Assembly: GCF_014905615.1 (NCBI RefSeq)
Contig: NZ_AQGU01000028.1
Location: 1-64,000 of the forward strand
Source of the DNA: Pseudoalteromonas aliena SW19
GTDB taxonomy: Bacteria; Pseudomonadota; Gammaproteobacteria; Enterobacterales; Alteromonadaceae
DNA: 64,000 bases
Direction of reading: 5' to 3'
Below, piece by piece: positions 26,038 through 34,098 of this stretch (positions within the stretch are counted from its first letter, which is position 1; each line of letters starts with the position of its first letter). Both the position numbers and the translations under genes were made by a program. The notes beneath the pieces are model-generated. The model did no database searches and was not told the DNA's origin. It saw only the letters and a program-made list of their open reading frames with translations.

Positions 26038-28152
26038 TCACACAGCTTGGGCTAACGTTTGGTTCTTAATTAATTCTTCGAGATCAATTATTCTATCTGC
26101 GGCTTGTATTGTCTCTTGCCTATGAGCGACGCTGATCCGTGTGATTTTTTTTGATTTTAAATATTGATTGACCTTTAACTCTGTCATCGCATCTAAGTGG
26201 CTAGTTGCTTCATCCAAAAACAGAATGACTGGTTGGCTGTAAAGCGCTCTCGCCAAAAGCAATCTTTGTTTTTGACCACCTGACAATGAGCTACCTAAAT
26301 CACCAACTTGAGTATGCAGACCCATAGGCATGCTTTGAATCTCATGCCATATTGCAGCACCTTTAACAGCTTCTGTGATTTTATCTAGATCAGGCTTTGG
26401 CTCAAAGAAGCAAATATTTTCAATTAAAGAACCATTTAGTAATTGATCATTTTGCATGACAGTTGCACACATTGAACGAAAGTTTCTCATTCCAAGCATA
26501 TTTATCGAATGCCCATCTAATAAGTAATCACCTTGTTCTGCTTTGATTAATCCAGTCATCAATTTAAGTAGTGATGATTTCCCTAAACCGGAACGGCCAA
26601 TAATAGCGACTGATTCCCCTGCATTTATTTTAAAATTGATTCCTTTAAATAACCACGCAGAAGATGTTGAATACCTAAAGTGCAAGTCACGTACTTCGAT
26701 ATGCCCTTTAGCGTGCTCTTTTGATATTGTTAATTGAGGGTTTTCTTGCTCTTGGCTTTGCATCACTATATCAGACATTCTACGCAAGTAAGTTGAAGCA
26801 AGCTTGAACTTAAATATATGATCTACCAGAGTTTGTGTACTGCTTGAAAATTGTTGCCTATAAGCTAGAAATGCAATAAACATCCCTATTGTGAACTCTT
26901 TATTTATTATTAATGTGGCACCAATAAAAATAACGATTAAATATTCAACTTTACTGACTAGATCTTGGCTAATTTCTGCTGCAATAGTTACTTTTTCTCG
27001 TTTAATGTTCTCGTTAGTCGTATCAGCAAATAGATTAAGCCACGAAGAAAGTCGGGTACTTTCTTTTACGTAGCATTTTATGGGCATAATTGCTCTGATG
27101 GTCTCTAAAAAATGACTGTTTTCTTTTGCTTGCTTAGATAAAACTTGTTCTAAATGTTTATTCTCTTTATTGGTTAAATAAAGCCTAAGAAGTAATGTGA
27201 AAGAGAGAAATGATACAGAGACTAATGCAAGGGTTGGGGAGTAAGTGTACATAATGATTAAAGTTGTAATGCCGAGAAGCCCTTCAACAATAGCAGAAAT
27301 AAATCCACGACTGATCATGCGCTGGACCTCATTAAACGCTTCAAACCTTGATTTTATATCTCCAACATGGCGAGATTCAAAAAAGGAAAGTGGTAAATGA
27401 AGTAAATGGCGCTGAATATTAGCTTTTACTTGAAAACCTAAGTTTTTGTCTAAATATAAAATGGCGGCAGAGCGAATAATATTACTGAAGGTTGTCAGTA
27501 AAGTAACAGTTATAAAAGCAGCTAACAGCCATATTAATATTCCGCCATCTGAAAGAGGTATACCATGATCTATTACAATTCTAATGTAGTAGGGAGATAT
27601 TAAGAGGAAGCATTGCAAAATCAAGGCTACAACGAATATCTTAAATAATGATGATGCGAGCCCTTCAATATTGCCAATAAATGCTTTTAGCGGCATTTTT
27701 ATTCGCTCATCAGCCACAGTAAATGCTGATGTTGGGGTTAACTCAATTGCAATACCGGTAAATGCTTCAGATACTTGTCTCCAATCAAGTTTAACCTTTC
27801 CTTTAGCTGGATCATGGATGACTATTCCTGATCTATTAACTGAAGCTAGGGTGACGAAGTGATTAAAGTTCCAATGCAATATTGCAGGTCCCTTTAGCTT
27901 TGAGAGCTGGCCTAATTCTAATTTTAGTACTCGGCCAGACAGGCCTATATCATCTGCTATTTTTAAAATATGCTTAACAGTTATCCCTTGAGTTCCAACA
28001 GGGTAGCGTTGTCGCATAGCAAGCATATTTACCTTATAGCCATGATAAAAAGCAATCATAGCTATACATGTGATACCACATTCAGCTACCTCACTTTGTA
28101 AGAAAAGAGGCAGTTTTGATGGTTTAAAGTCAATGTAGTCTGTGAGACGCAT
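26038..28152 (-). CDS. C39-peptidase ABC exporter (PCAT, LanT/NukT type)
   Basis: A 704-aa exporter that cleaves Gly-Gly leaders and exports the core peptide. The N-terminal C39 peptidase (1-140) has catalytic Cys25 in SEVAECGITC, His in NFNHFVTL and Asp in VIHDPAKG. Six membrane segments follow (about 160-440), then an ATPase with Walker A GRSGLGKSS, signature LSGGQKQRLLLARAL and Walker B VILFLDEATSHLD. It is encoded after the two GG-leader peptides and a radical SAM enzyme and 11 bp after a short HlyD-like gene, so it is the probable maturation protease and exporter of both peptides. Confidence 0.95.
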   Translation of the reverse strand: MRLTDYIDFKPSKLPLFLQSEVAECGITCIAMIAFYHGYKVNMLAMRQRYPVGTQGITVKHILKIADDIGLSGRVLKLELGQLSKLKGPAILHWNFNHFVTLASVNRSGIVIHDPAKGKVKLDWRQVSEAFTGIAIELTPTSAFTVADERIKMPLKAFIGNIEGLASSLFKIFVVALILQCFLLISPYYIRIVIDHGIPLSDGGILIWLLAAFITVTLLTTFSNIIRSAAILYLDKNLGFQVKANIQRHLLHLPLSFFESRHVGDIKSRFEAFNEVQRMISRGFISAIVEGLLGITTLIIMYTYSPTLALVSVSFLSFTLLLRLYLTNKENKHLEQVLSKQAKENSHFLETIRAIMPIKCYVKESTRLSSWLNLFADTTNENIKREKVTIAAEISQDLVSKVEYLIVIFIGATLIINKEFTIGMFIAFLAYRQQFSSSTQTLVDHIFKFKLASTYLRRMSDIVMQSQEQENPQLTISKEHAKGHIEVRDLHFRYSTSSAWLFKGINFKINAGESVAIIGRSGLGKSSLLKLMTGLIKAEQGDYLLDGHSINMLGMRNFRSMCATVMQNDQLLNGSLIENICFFEPKPDLDKITEAVKGAAIWHEIQSMPMGLHTQVGDLGSSLSGGQKQRLLLARALYSQPVILFLDEATSHLDAMTELKVNQYLKSKKITRISVAHRQETIQAADRIIDLEELIKNQTLAQAV

Positions 28153-28162
28153 TTAAATTTCA

Positions 28163-28858
28163 CTATTTAATTAAGTTGAGGACTTTTTCTGATTGCTGAG
28201 TGAGTAGTATTTTTATATCTGCGGTAGGTGACAGTTTTGAATAGTTGTTAGCTTCTAATTTTAAATGTACTTTTTGTTCTTTATTGTTTTTATTACTACC
28301 AACAACCATTGTAACTATGCCTTTTAATTCATCATTGTTGACAATTAAAGTAACGTGGTCATTTACATTAATACTCATATTTTCATTGCTAGAAATCCAA
28401 AAAGATAACTCATTTTCTGAAGAGGTACTTAAAAGGTAACCAAGTGGTTCAAATGGTTGTATTATATTTTTTTCGATTAAAGAATGAAAAAATAAACCAT
28501 CGGAAGGAGAGCGAATGACCTCTTTTTCTAACTTACTATTACTATCAAACTTAGAAATAGTAAGTAGCTGTTGATTTTTTCTAACTCTTTCACCATCTAT
28601 CGCAAAGTGCTTATTTATAACGACAACTTCATTATAAATAAGCGGGGTATAGTGTTCAGGTGAGACTTTGGCGTCAAGACTGCTTTTTGTTGAGAAAGTT
28701 AGAACATTAATAACTAAAAAGCTAAATACGAAAATTGCTATTAAAGCTGCAATAGAATTATTTATAATTTTAGGCTGCTTTATGAGTGATTTGCCAATAT
28801 CACTCGATTTATATTGATTTCTAAGCGCTTCTTTGCGGAACATATTAACAATAGACAT
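28163..28858 (-). CDS. Short HlyD-like secretion subunit
   Basis: A 231-aa protein with a cytoplasmic tail of about 33 residues, one membrane segment (about 36-55, IAALIAIFVFSFLVINVLTF) and a periplasmic part. The segment VVVINKHFAIDGERVRKNQQLL and, later, VIRSPSDGLFFHSLIEKN look like the two lipoyl halves of an HlyD-type adaptor. The long coiled-coil hairpin is missing, which makes it much shorter than usual (about 400 aa). It lies between the radical SAM gene (4 bp away) and the C39 exporter (10 bp away) and is probably the exporter's partner. Confidence 0.8.
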   Translation of the reverse strand: MSIVNMFRKEALRNQYKSSDIGKSLIKQPKIINNSIAALIAIFVFSFLVINVLTFSTKSSLDAKVSPEHYTPLIYNEVVVINKHFAIDGERVRKNQQLLTISKFDSNSKLEKEVIRSPSDGLFFHSLIEKNIIQPFEPLGYLLSTSSENELSFWISSNENMSINVNDHVTLIVNNDELKGIVTMVVGSNKNNKEQKVHLKLEANNYSKLSPTADIKILLTQQSEKVLNLIK

Positions 28859-28862
28859 ATTA

Positions 28863-29897
28863 TTAACTTACTTTCTTGATGGGAATATCACCAACAACAC
28901 TATTGTGATTCATATAACTTAGCGGGCAACCCATTTGCCAACTATCTAGCGTAGTAAAACCTTTTACCCATGTGCTAAATTTTTCATTATTTAAAGTTAG
29001 TGTGCCGTCAGGGTTAATTTTACCAATATTATTTCTGTCATCATCCAATGCGACTGTGCATTTGTTAATATTGCCATTTGCCCTAATACCTAAAGAGTTT
29101 GGTTTTCCGGCATAACAAATGTAATGCCCTTTACTATTTAATATTTTACTTTTTTCGGAGTAGCGATTTGTTAAATCTTTTGCTAATTCTTTAGCTGATT
29201 TTTTTGCTATTAAATCTTGGATTACTATTTGATTTTCACCGCCTAAATTAGATATTTCTTTAAAAAAAAGTCTAAACCTAGCGTCATCTTTGAGTGTTTC
29301 ATCAAAACGTTTACAAAAACTTAATACACTTTCATGATTTAAGTCAGTGATATGTACTCTGAGGGTTATATTGAAATCTAGATCAGTGGATGAAGCATCT
29401 AACAATCTTCTCCAAATTCGGTCAAAGCTGCCCTTGCCATTGCGTGTTAAGCGAGTTGTGTCATGTGACTCTTTATCACCATCAATAGATATTTGAAAAC
29501 TGTTTTGTTTTAATTCAACGAGTTTTGTTAATGTTTTAATATCAAGTAAAAAACCATTGGTGGTTAAATCTCCGGATACTTTACATTTATACTTTTCCGC
29601 TAATGATTGGCTAAATTCTGCTATTTCAAAAAGTACGTCTTTCGCCAATAAAGGCTCGCCGCCAAACCAGCTCAGGGATAAATACTCCAAATTAGGCATT
29701 TTGTTACTGATTAATATTTTAGTTGCGTCAATTAGCCATCGAGGCATTTTTCCGATTTCAAAGTCTTCATAGCAATATACACAGCGAAAGTTACATTGCT
29801 CTGTTGGAAAAATAATGAGCTGAAGCTTTTTATTGCTAAGGCTATTTACTAGTTGTTGCTTAGCAAAGCCTTTAACCTGATCTATTGAAGTTGTCAT
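28863..29897 (-). CDS. Radical SAM peptide-modifying enzyme
   Basis: A 344-aa enzyme. The [4Fe-4S]-SAM motif CNFRCVYC (Cys35, 39, 42) is followed by FGGEPLL, the GGE motif that binds SAM. The C-terminal part has CYAGKPNSLGIRANGNINKC and a later MGCPLSYM, which look like a reduced SPASM or 'twitch' domain able to hold an extra cluster with fewer cysteines than full SPASM. No N-terminal RRE leader-binding domain is visible. Position directly after a Cys-containing GG-leader peptide and before the exporter implies it modifies that peptide, perhaps by a thioether or C-C crosslink. The chemistry cannot be read from the sequence. Confidence 0.9.
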   Translation of the reverse strand: MTTSIDQVKGFAKQQLVNSLSNKKLQLIIFPTEQCNFRCVYCYEDFEIGKMPRWLIDATKILISNKMPNLEYLSLSWFGGEPLLAKDVLFEIAEFSQSLAEKYKCKVSGDLTTNGFLLDIKTLTKLVELKQNSFQISIDGDKESHDTTRLTRNGKGSFDRIWRRLLDASSTDLDFNITLRVHITDLNHESVLSFCKRFDETLKDDARFRLFFKEISNLGGENQIVIQDLIAKKSAKELAKDLTNRYSEKSKILNSKGHYICYAGKPNSLGIRANGNINKCTVALDDDRNNIGKINPDGTLTLNNEKFSTWVKGFTTLDSWQMGCPLSYMNHNSVVGDIPIKKVS

Positions 29898-29958
29898 TTT
29901 TTCCCCTATTGTTTTGCTTGCGCAGACTACCTTTATAAAGAAGTAGTCTGCGTGATAG

Positions 29959-30150
29959 TTAAAGCTCTTTTAGAGATGATCCACAACTACCATTTACAGT
30001 GTTACCACAGCCCGTATTTCCTTCTTCGTCTTCTTCTTCTGGAGAGAAACCGCCTGCAACAGCATCTGTAAGTTCTTCACTTAGTTCAATTTCACCTAAC
30101 TCATTTAGCTTGATTTCTTCACTTTCTATATTTTCAAATTTATTGCTCAT
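29959..30150 (-). CDS. GG-leader precursor peptide B
   Basis: A 63-aa acidic peptide. The leader (1-34) contains ELGEIELSEELTDAVAGG, a classic double-glycine leader with hydrophobic residues at -4, -7 and -12-like positions. The predicted 29-aa core starts FSPEEEDEEG and then has NTGCGNTVNGSCGSS with Cys48 and Cys56. It is encoded 61 bp upstream of the radical SAM gene and shares GG-F-(x)-SPE with peptide A. The product is probably a modified peptide exported by the C39 transporter. Family resemblance to a known RiPP could not be established. Confidence 0.8.
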   Translation of the reverse strand: MSNKFENIESEEIKLNELGEIELSEELTDAVAGGFSPEEEDEEGNTGCGNTVNGSCGSSLKEL

Positions 30151-30242
30151 TTTATGTTCCTTTAGATTATTGTTTCCCCTTAATGGGGTGAAGTTAGTAT
30201 GAGTTTTAAAAAAGAAATAGATAACTGTAATAACTACGAGGT

Positions 30243-31355
30243 TTATACAATAATCTCATTTAAATGGTTTGATATTTTAGGTAGCCAAACGTTCGAGGTC
30301 GGTTTTTTTTTGTTTTTGATGTTAAATAAAACTTCAATCCTACTTTTTAATATTTTGTAATCTGTTTTCTCATACAGTTTAAGTAGTTTTTCTTTATTGT
30401 GATTAGTTGGGTGATTAGATTGCAAATTACAAAGAGTCATCCCGTAATTAAATTCATCTTTTATATTTTCATATTGATTCAATGTTTTTTTTACTAATAG
30501 AGATTCAATAGATAGTTTTTTTTCCTCGATAATACATGAAGAGAAATTTAGTTTAGACAACGAATCTAAGGGGGTCTTTTCCATATTTGAAATTAAGTGT
30601 TTCATTACTGTTTCAGCTTTCACTGTTAGCCCCATAGCTTTGAAAGTTTCATATAAACGATAGCTATATACGCCACTTTTTATACACGTACTTTTATTTA
30701 TTTGACTCCAGCAAAGCTGAATAGCGTCTTCAAATTTTTCTAAGCTAATACAAGCTACAATTTCTGCTTCGATGTATAAATTTTTTTCTCTGTACTGTTG
30801 TGGTATTGTCTCTCTGATTTTAAGCACCTCATTATGCTTTGACTCTAAAAGGTTATATTTTAAAATCTCATCGAGTGTAGCCGTATACAATGTGTTCCAT
30901 TGTTCACCTAGTATTTCTTTGTTTACACTTATAGAGCCTAGTTTTGCTTTATTAGTATTATCGAGAATAGCTGTTTCACACATAAGCTGCTGAAATGCTG
31001 AGTGTTGGTTTGTCAGCTTATAAAGGCGCAGTAAGTTAATAGTGGGGTCTATTAAGTTGATAAGACTTTGATTGTTTTTATCTTGTAAGAATTTATCTGA
31101 CCAATAAGCAATTACTCTGTGTAAAAAAAATTCGCTTTCTTGTATTTTTCCTTGGTAGGCTAGAATAAGAGGGTAGGCATTAATTAACCAATGTAGGGTT
31201 TTGTTGGTGCTTGAATTTTTATTAAGAACATCCCTATCAAAAACAAGACACATTTCTTCACACCAATCCTCAAGATTTGATAAAGAGATTAGATCTCTTT
31301 TTTCAGTTAATCGCTTCAGTTTTGGTTTATATGGCTTGCAAGTTTCAATGTCCAT
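30243..31355 (-). CDS. Helical, TPR-like cytoplasmic protein of the peptide operon
   Basis: A 370-aa protein with no signal or membrane segment. It is predicted almost wholly alpha-helical with TPR-like helix pairs (for example LHWLINAYPLILAYQGKIQE, YSYRLYETFKAMGLTVKAE). No catalytic motif is recognised. Its ATG overlaps the stop of peptide A in TAATG, so the two are translationally coupled. It may act as a leader-binding scaffold for the modification enzyme, which lacks an obvious RRE; this is an inference. It could also be a regulator or immunity protein. Confidence 0.75.
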   Translation of the reverse strand: MDIETCKPYKPKLKRLTEKRDLISLSNLEDWCEEMCLVFDRDVLNKNSSTNKTLHWLINAYPLILAYQGKIQESEFFLHRVIAYWSDKFLQDKNNQSLINLIDPTINLLRLYKLTNQHSAFQQLMCETAILDNTNKAKLGSISVNKEILGEQWNTLYTATLDEILKYNLLESKHNEVLKIRETIPQQYREKNLYIEAEIVACISLEKFEDAIQLCWSQINKSTCIKSGVYSYRLYETFKAMGLTVKAETVMKHLISNMEKTPLDSLSKLNFSSCIIEEKKLSIESLLVKKTLNQYENIKDEFNYGMTLCNLQSNHPTNHNKEKLLKLYEKTDYKILKSRIEVLFNIKNKKKPTSNVWLPKISNHLNEIIV

Positions 31356-31549
31356 TAACCGATGCCTTCTTGGCTTGTTACAGTTGTAGGTTTTTCATCA
31401 TTATCAATAACATTACAATAAACGTTTTCTGGACTTATAAAGCCTCCGACGAGTTGATCAAGCAACTCTAGGCTTGTAATTTCTATTAATCCGTCATTTG
31501 TTCTATGGGCAGTGATTGCATTTTTTTCATTTTCTATGGGATTATGCAT
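31355..31549 (-). CDS. GG-leader precursor peptide A
   Basis: A 64-aa peptide. The leader (1-36) ends IEITSLELLDQLVGG, a double-glycine site. The 28-aa core begins FISPENVYCN and has a single cysteine (Cys45) and a Thr/Ser-rich tail (PTTVTSQEGIG). It is the first gene of the long minus-strand operon and overlaps the next gene by 1 bp. It shares leader style and the SPE just after the cleavage site with peptide B, so one exporter and perhaps one enzyme serve both, possibly as a two-peptide product. Confidence 0.75.
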   Translation of the reverse strand: MHNPIENEKNAITAHRTNDGLIEITSLELLDQLVGGFISPENVYCNVIDNDEKPTTVTSQEGIG

Positions 31550-31712
31550 AGTCTGTACCTTATGACTGTAAGTTAAAAATGCAGCCTATTGTAGTGTTTT
31601 AGTTTTACAATAATTAAAGCGTAATATATGTATAACTAAAATATAACCTTAATAAAAATCAGTTACTTAAAACTTTGTGGCAATTGCTATTACTGTGAGT
31701 TACTATATTGTT

Positions 31713-31731
31713 TGTTAAGGGACTGTTAAGG
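31713..31731 (+). promoter_or_regulatory. Direct repeat, possible binding site for the CadC/ToxR-like regulator
   Basis: TGTTAAGG occurs at 31713-31720 and again at 31724-31731, 11 bp apart, in the 201-bp gap between peptide A and the divergent regulator gene. Tandem direct repeats one helical turn apart are the usual target of OmpR-type winged helices, the domain found in the regulator. Binding is inferred. Confidence 0.45.
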
Positions 31732-31750
31732 TTTAAGTGCGGCTTTATTT

Positions 31751-33796
31751 ATGTTAATTAGGTTTGGTGAATATTGTTTAAACACAGAAGAGATGTCTCT
31801 TCAAGCAAATGAGCAGTCAGTTGTACTAGAGCCAAAAGTTTTTGCTGTATTGATGTATTTTATTGAACATCATGAGCGTTATATATCAATGGATGAATTA
31901 CATGAAAACTTATGGAAAGACCGCTGTGTTTCTGATGCTGCTGTTAGGCGAATTATAAGCAAAATTCGCATAGTGTTGAACGATGACCATAAAAATCCTA
32001 GATACCTGCAATCTCTTTCCAAACGTGGATATAAATTAATCTGCCCTGTTTTTAAAGTTTCTGAGTTTGTCGATAAGGAAAACGAAGAGAGATTAGCAAG
32101 CAATAATGTTAGTAAAAATAAAGCTTTTTTATACTTTACTATAATAACTACCTTCGTATTTTCATTAGCTTATTTATGGGTTGAAAATGAAGCCCATGAA
32201 ATTTCAGGCGTCACCGAAATAATCAGCACAGTTGACTCAAATAAGAAATCGGTTGCGATTTCGAATGATGGTAGATACATCGCATTTACAAGTAAATTGA
32301 GCCGTGGAAATAACTTTCAAATTTACATAAAGGATCAACAAACCCAAGCTATAAAGGTACTTGTAGATAATACAATTCTGCCTACAGGCTTAGCTTTCTC
32401 ACACGATGGAAGCCATTTATTCTTCTCTGATAATTTGGATGGGGTAGCATCACTAAAGCGGATAGATCTTACAAGTAAAGAACATAACATAGATGTTTTA
32501 GTCACACACTTTTCTTTTATAGCCGATGTTTTTATCGGTATAAAAGATAGCGCTATTTATTTCTCGGGGCAAAAGAGCCTCCAAAGTGCAATGCTTATTT
32601 ATAGATTCAATGCAGATTCTGGTTTAATTGAAGAGGTTACTTCAGTCGCTCAAAAAGGGGCTCATGATAGCCGGGCTGATATATCACCAAACTTTGGTCG
32701 GTTAGTTGTGCTCAGGGTTTATATGGATAGTAAGCGTAATAATATAAGGGTGTTGGATCTAAATACGGGAAGTATTCTTTTTAATTATGAGCAGAGTAAT
32801 ATTATTTATAGTGTTCAGTGGCTTGACGATGAACATATCGTTTTATTAGATGATGAGAAGCTAGCTAAAATCAATGTTAAAACAGGGCACTTAGATAAGA
32901 TAATTGATAAAAGCAAAGGTGTTGTTTCATTTAATGTGGTGAGCCCAAACATGCTACTTGCTATTAGAGATAACGATATAATCAATACAATTATTGAAAA
33001 AAAATTGCCTTTAAGTAACTTTAAAAATATTGAATTGATTCAGGAAAGGCAATCAGGACAAGGTAGTATTATCGATTATCAACCAATAGGAGATAAGGTT
33101 TGGATGATCGAGAAGCTTAAAGGTATAAGCGATTTAGCTTTTTATCAAAAAGAAAAACCTAAAGAAAAGGTTGTGTTTTTAAGCACGGAAAAGTCACTTG
33201 AATTGATAGCCCCATCTCTGTCGGGACAATACGTACTACTTAAACTCCAAGGTCGTATTACTATACTAAATACCTTTAATAATAACTTAACCTATATATC
33301 TAAAGTAGATGAAATAATAGGTGACGTTACTTTCTCAGACGATGAAGGCTCTATTTTATACAGTAGAAAGAGTAATGGCGACTGGTTAGTTTTTGAATAT
33401 TTTATTAAAGAAAAGACTAAATCTATCATTTTTGAGGGGTTTCGTTTCGTCAGACAATTTAAAGGCGACTATATATTAGGTGATAATACAGGCCAATTGT
33501 ATCGTTTTGATGTGAATCTAAAAGCTATAGTTCCACTGCAGATAAGTGTGTCGAAAGAAAAAAACACTAATTGGGCTCTCTTGAACGGTAAAGTTTTCTG
33601 GAGCGGCCATAACTTAATAAGTACGACATTCTATGAAATTGATATGGATGATGTTGATGGCTCTAGCCTAAGCTCTAAAACTTTTGACTTTAGTGTGATT
33701 AGACCAAAATTTCATGTCGACAAAGTAAATAACTCAGTTGTAGTTGGTAGTTTGGGAGATAAATACAGTGAAATAATTTCCATTAAAATTCAGTGA
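31751..33796 (+). CDS. ToxR/CadC-like membrane regulator with beta-propeller sensor
   Basis: A 681-aa one-component regulator. The N-terminal 98 residues form an OmpR-type winged helix (VLEPKVFAVLMYFIEHH, SDAAVRRIISKIR, RGYKLICPV). A membrane segment follows at about 125-144. The periplasmic part (about 150-681) has repeats of TolB/WD40-like blades (VAISNDGRYIAFTSK, LAFSHDGSHLFFSD). It would read a periplasmic signal and bind DNA directly. It is divergent from the RiPP operon by 201 bp and so is its likely regulator. No strong ribosome binding site precedes the chosen ATG. Similar propeller folds occur in the S9 peptidase of the operon. Confidence 0.85.
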   Translation: MLIRFGEYCLNTEEMSLQANEQSVVLEPKVFAVLMYFIEHHERYISMDELHENLWKDRCVSDAAVRRIISKIRIVLNDDHKNPRYLQSLSKRGYKLICPVFKVSEFVDKENEERLASNNVSKNKAFLYFTIITTFVFSLAYLWVENEAHEISGVTEIISTVDSNKKSVAISNDGRYIAFTSKLSRGNNFQIYIKDQQTQAIKVLVDNTILPTGLAFSHDGSHLFFSDNLDGVASLKRIDLTSKEHNIDVLVTHFSFIADVFIGIKDSAIYFSGQKSLQSAMLIYRFNADSGLIEEVTSVAQKGAHDSRADISPNFGRLVVLRVYMDSKRNNIRVLDLNTGSILFNYEQSNIIYSVQWLDDEHIVLLDDEKLAKINVKTGHLDKIIDKSKGVVSFNVVSPNMLLAIRDNDIINTIIEKKLPLSNFKNIELIQERQSGQGSIIDYQPIGDKVWMIEKLKGISDLAFYQKEKPKEKVVFLSTEKSLELIAPSLSGQYVLLKLQGRITILNTFNNNLTYISKVDEIIGDVTFSDDEGSILYSRKSNGDWLVFEYFIKEKTKSIIFEGFRFVRQFKGDYILGDNTGQLYRFDVNLKAIVPLQISVSKEKNTNWALLNGKVFWSGHNLISTTFYEIDMDDVDGSSLSSKTFDFSVIRPKFHVDKVNNSVVVGSLGDKYSEIISIKIQ

Positions 33797-33920
33797 GTTA
33801 CGCTTGTGATTTGTTAGGTTATGAAAAGGTTTTTAGTTTGTTATTGATATGTTGCCTTTTTTAGCTCAAATTCGATGTGAGGCATACAACAACTAAGCAA
33901 CTACCTAATAAGGGTCTACT

Positions 33921-34091
33921 ATGAAAAATTTTTATGTGAAATCTTTAATCTTTACAGCCATTTCTACTCTTTTAATACTAGCAAGTATAGATGGTGTAAG
34001 TGCAGGTGATGACACCCTACAACTTAGTGATAATGATTCACCTAGCTCTAATTGTGTAATATATCCTATATTGTGCAGAAAAGAATCTTAG
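33921..34091 (+). CDS. 56-aa secreted peptide with two cysteines
   Basis: A short ORF, MKNFYVKSLIFTAISTLLIL and on, encodes a signal peptide cut near VSA-GD. The mature peptide is about 28 aa (from GDDTLQLSDN to the end), with two cysteines spaced six residues apart in NCVIYPILCRKES. A weak AAGGG lies before the ATG. It ends 7 bp before the LuxR-type gene, so the two are probably co-transcribed. It could be a peptide signal, a partner of the RiPP system, or an unrelated small exported protein. The coding call rests on the signal peptide, the open frame and the tight spacing. Confidence 0.6.
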   Translation: MKNFYVKSLIFTAISTLLILASIDGVSAGDDTLQLSDNDSPSSNCVIYPILCRKES

Positions 34092-34098
34092 ATGAGTT

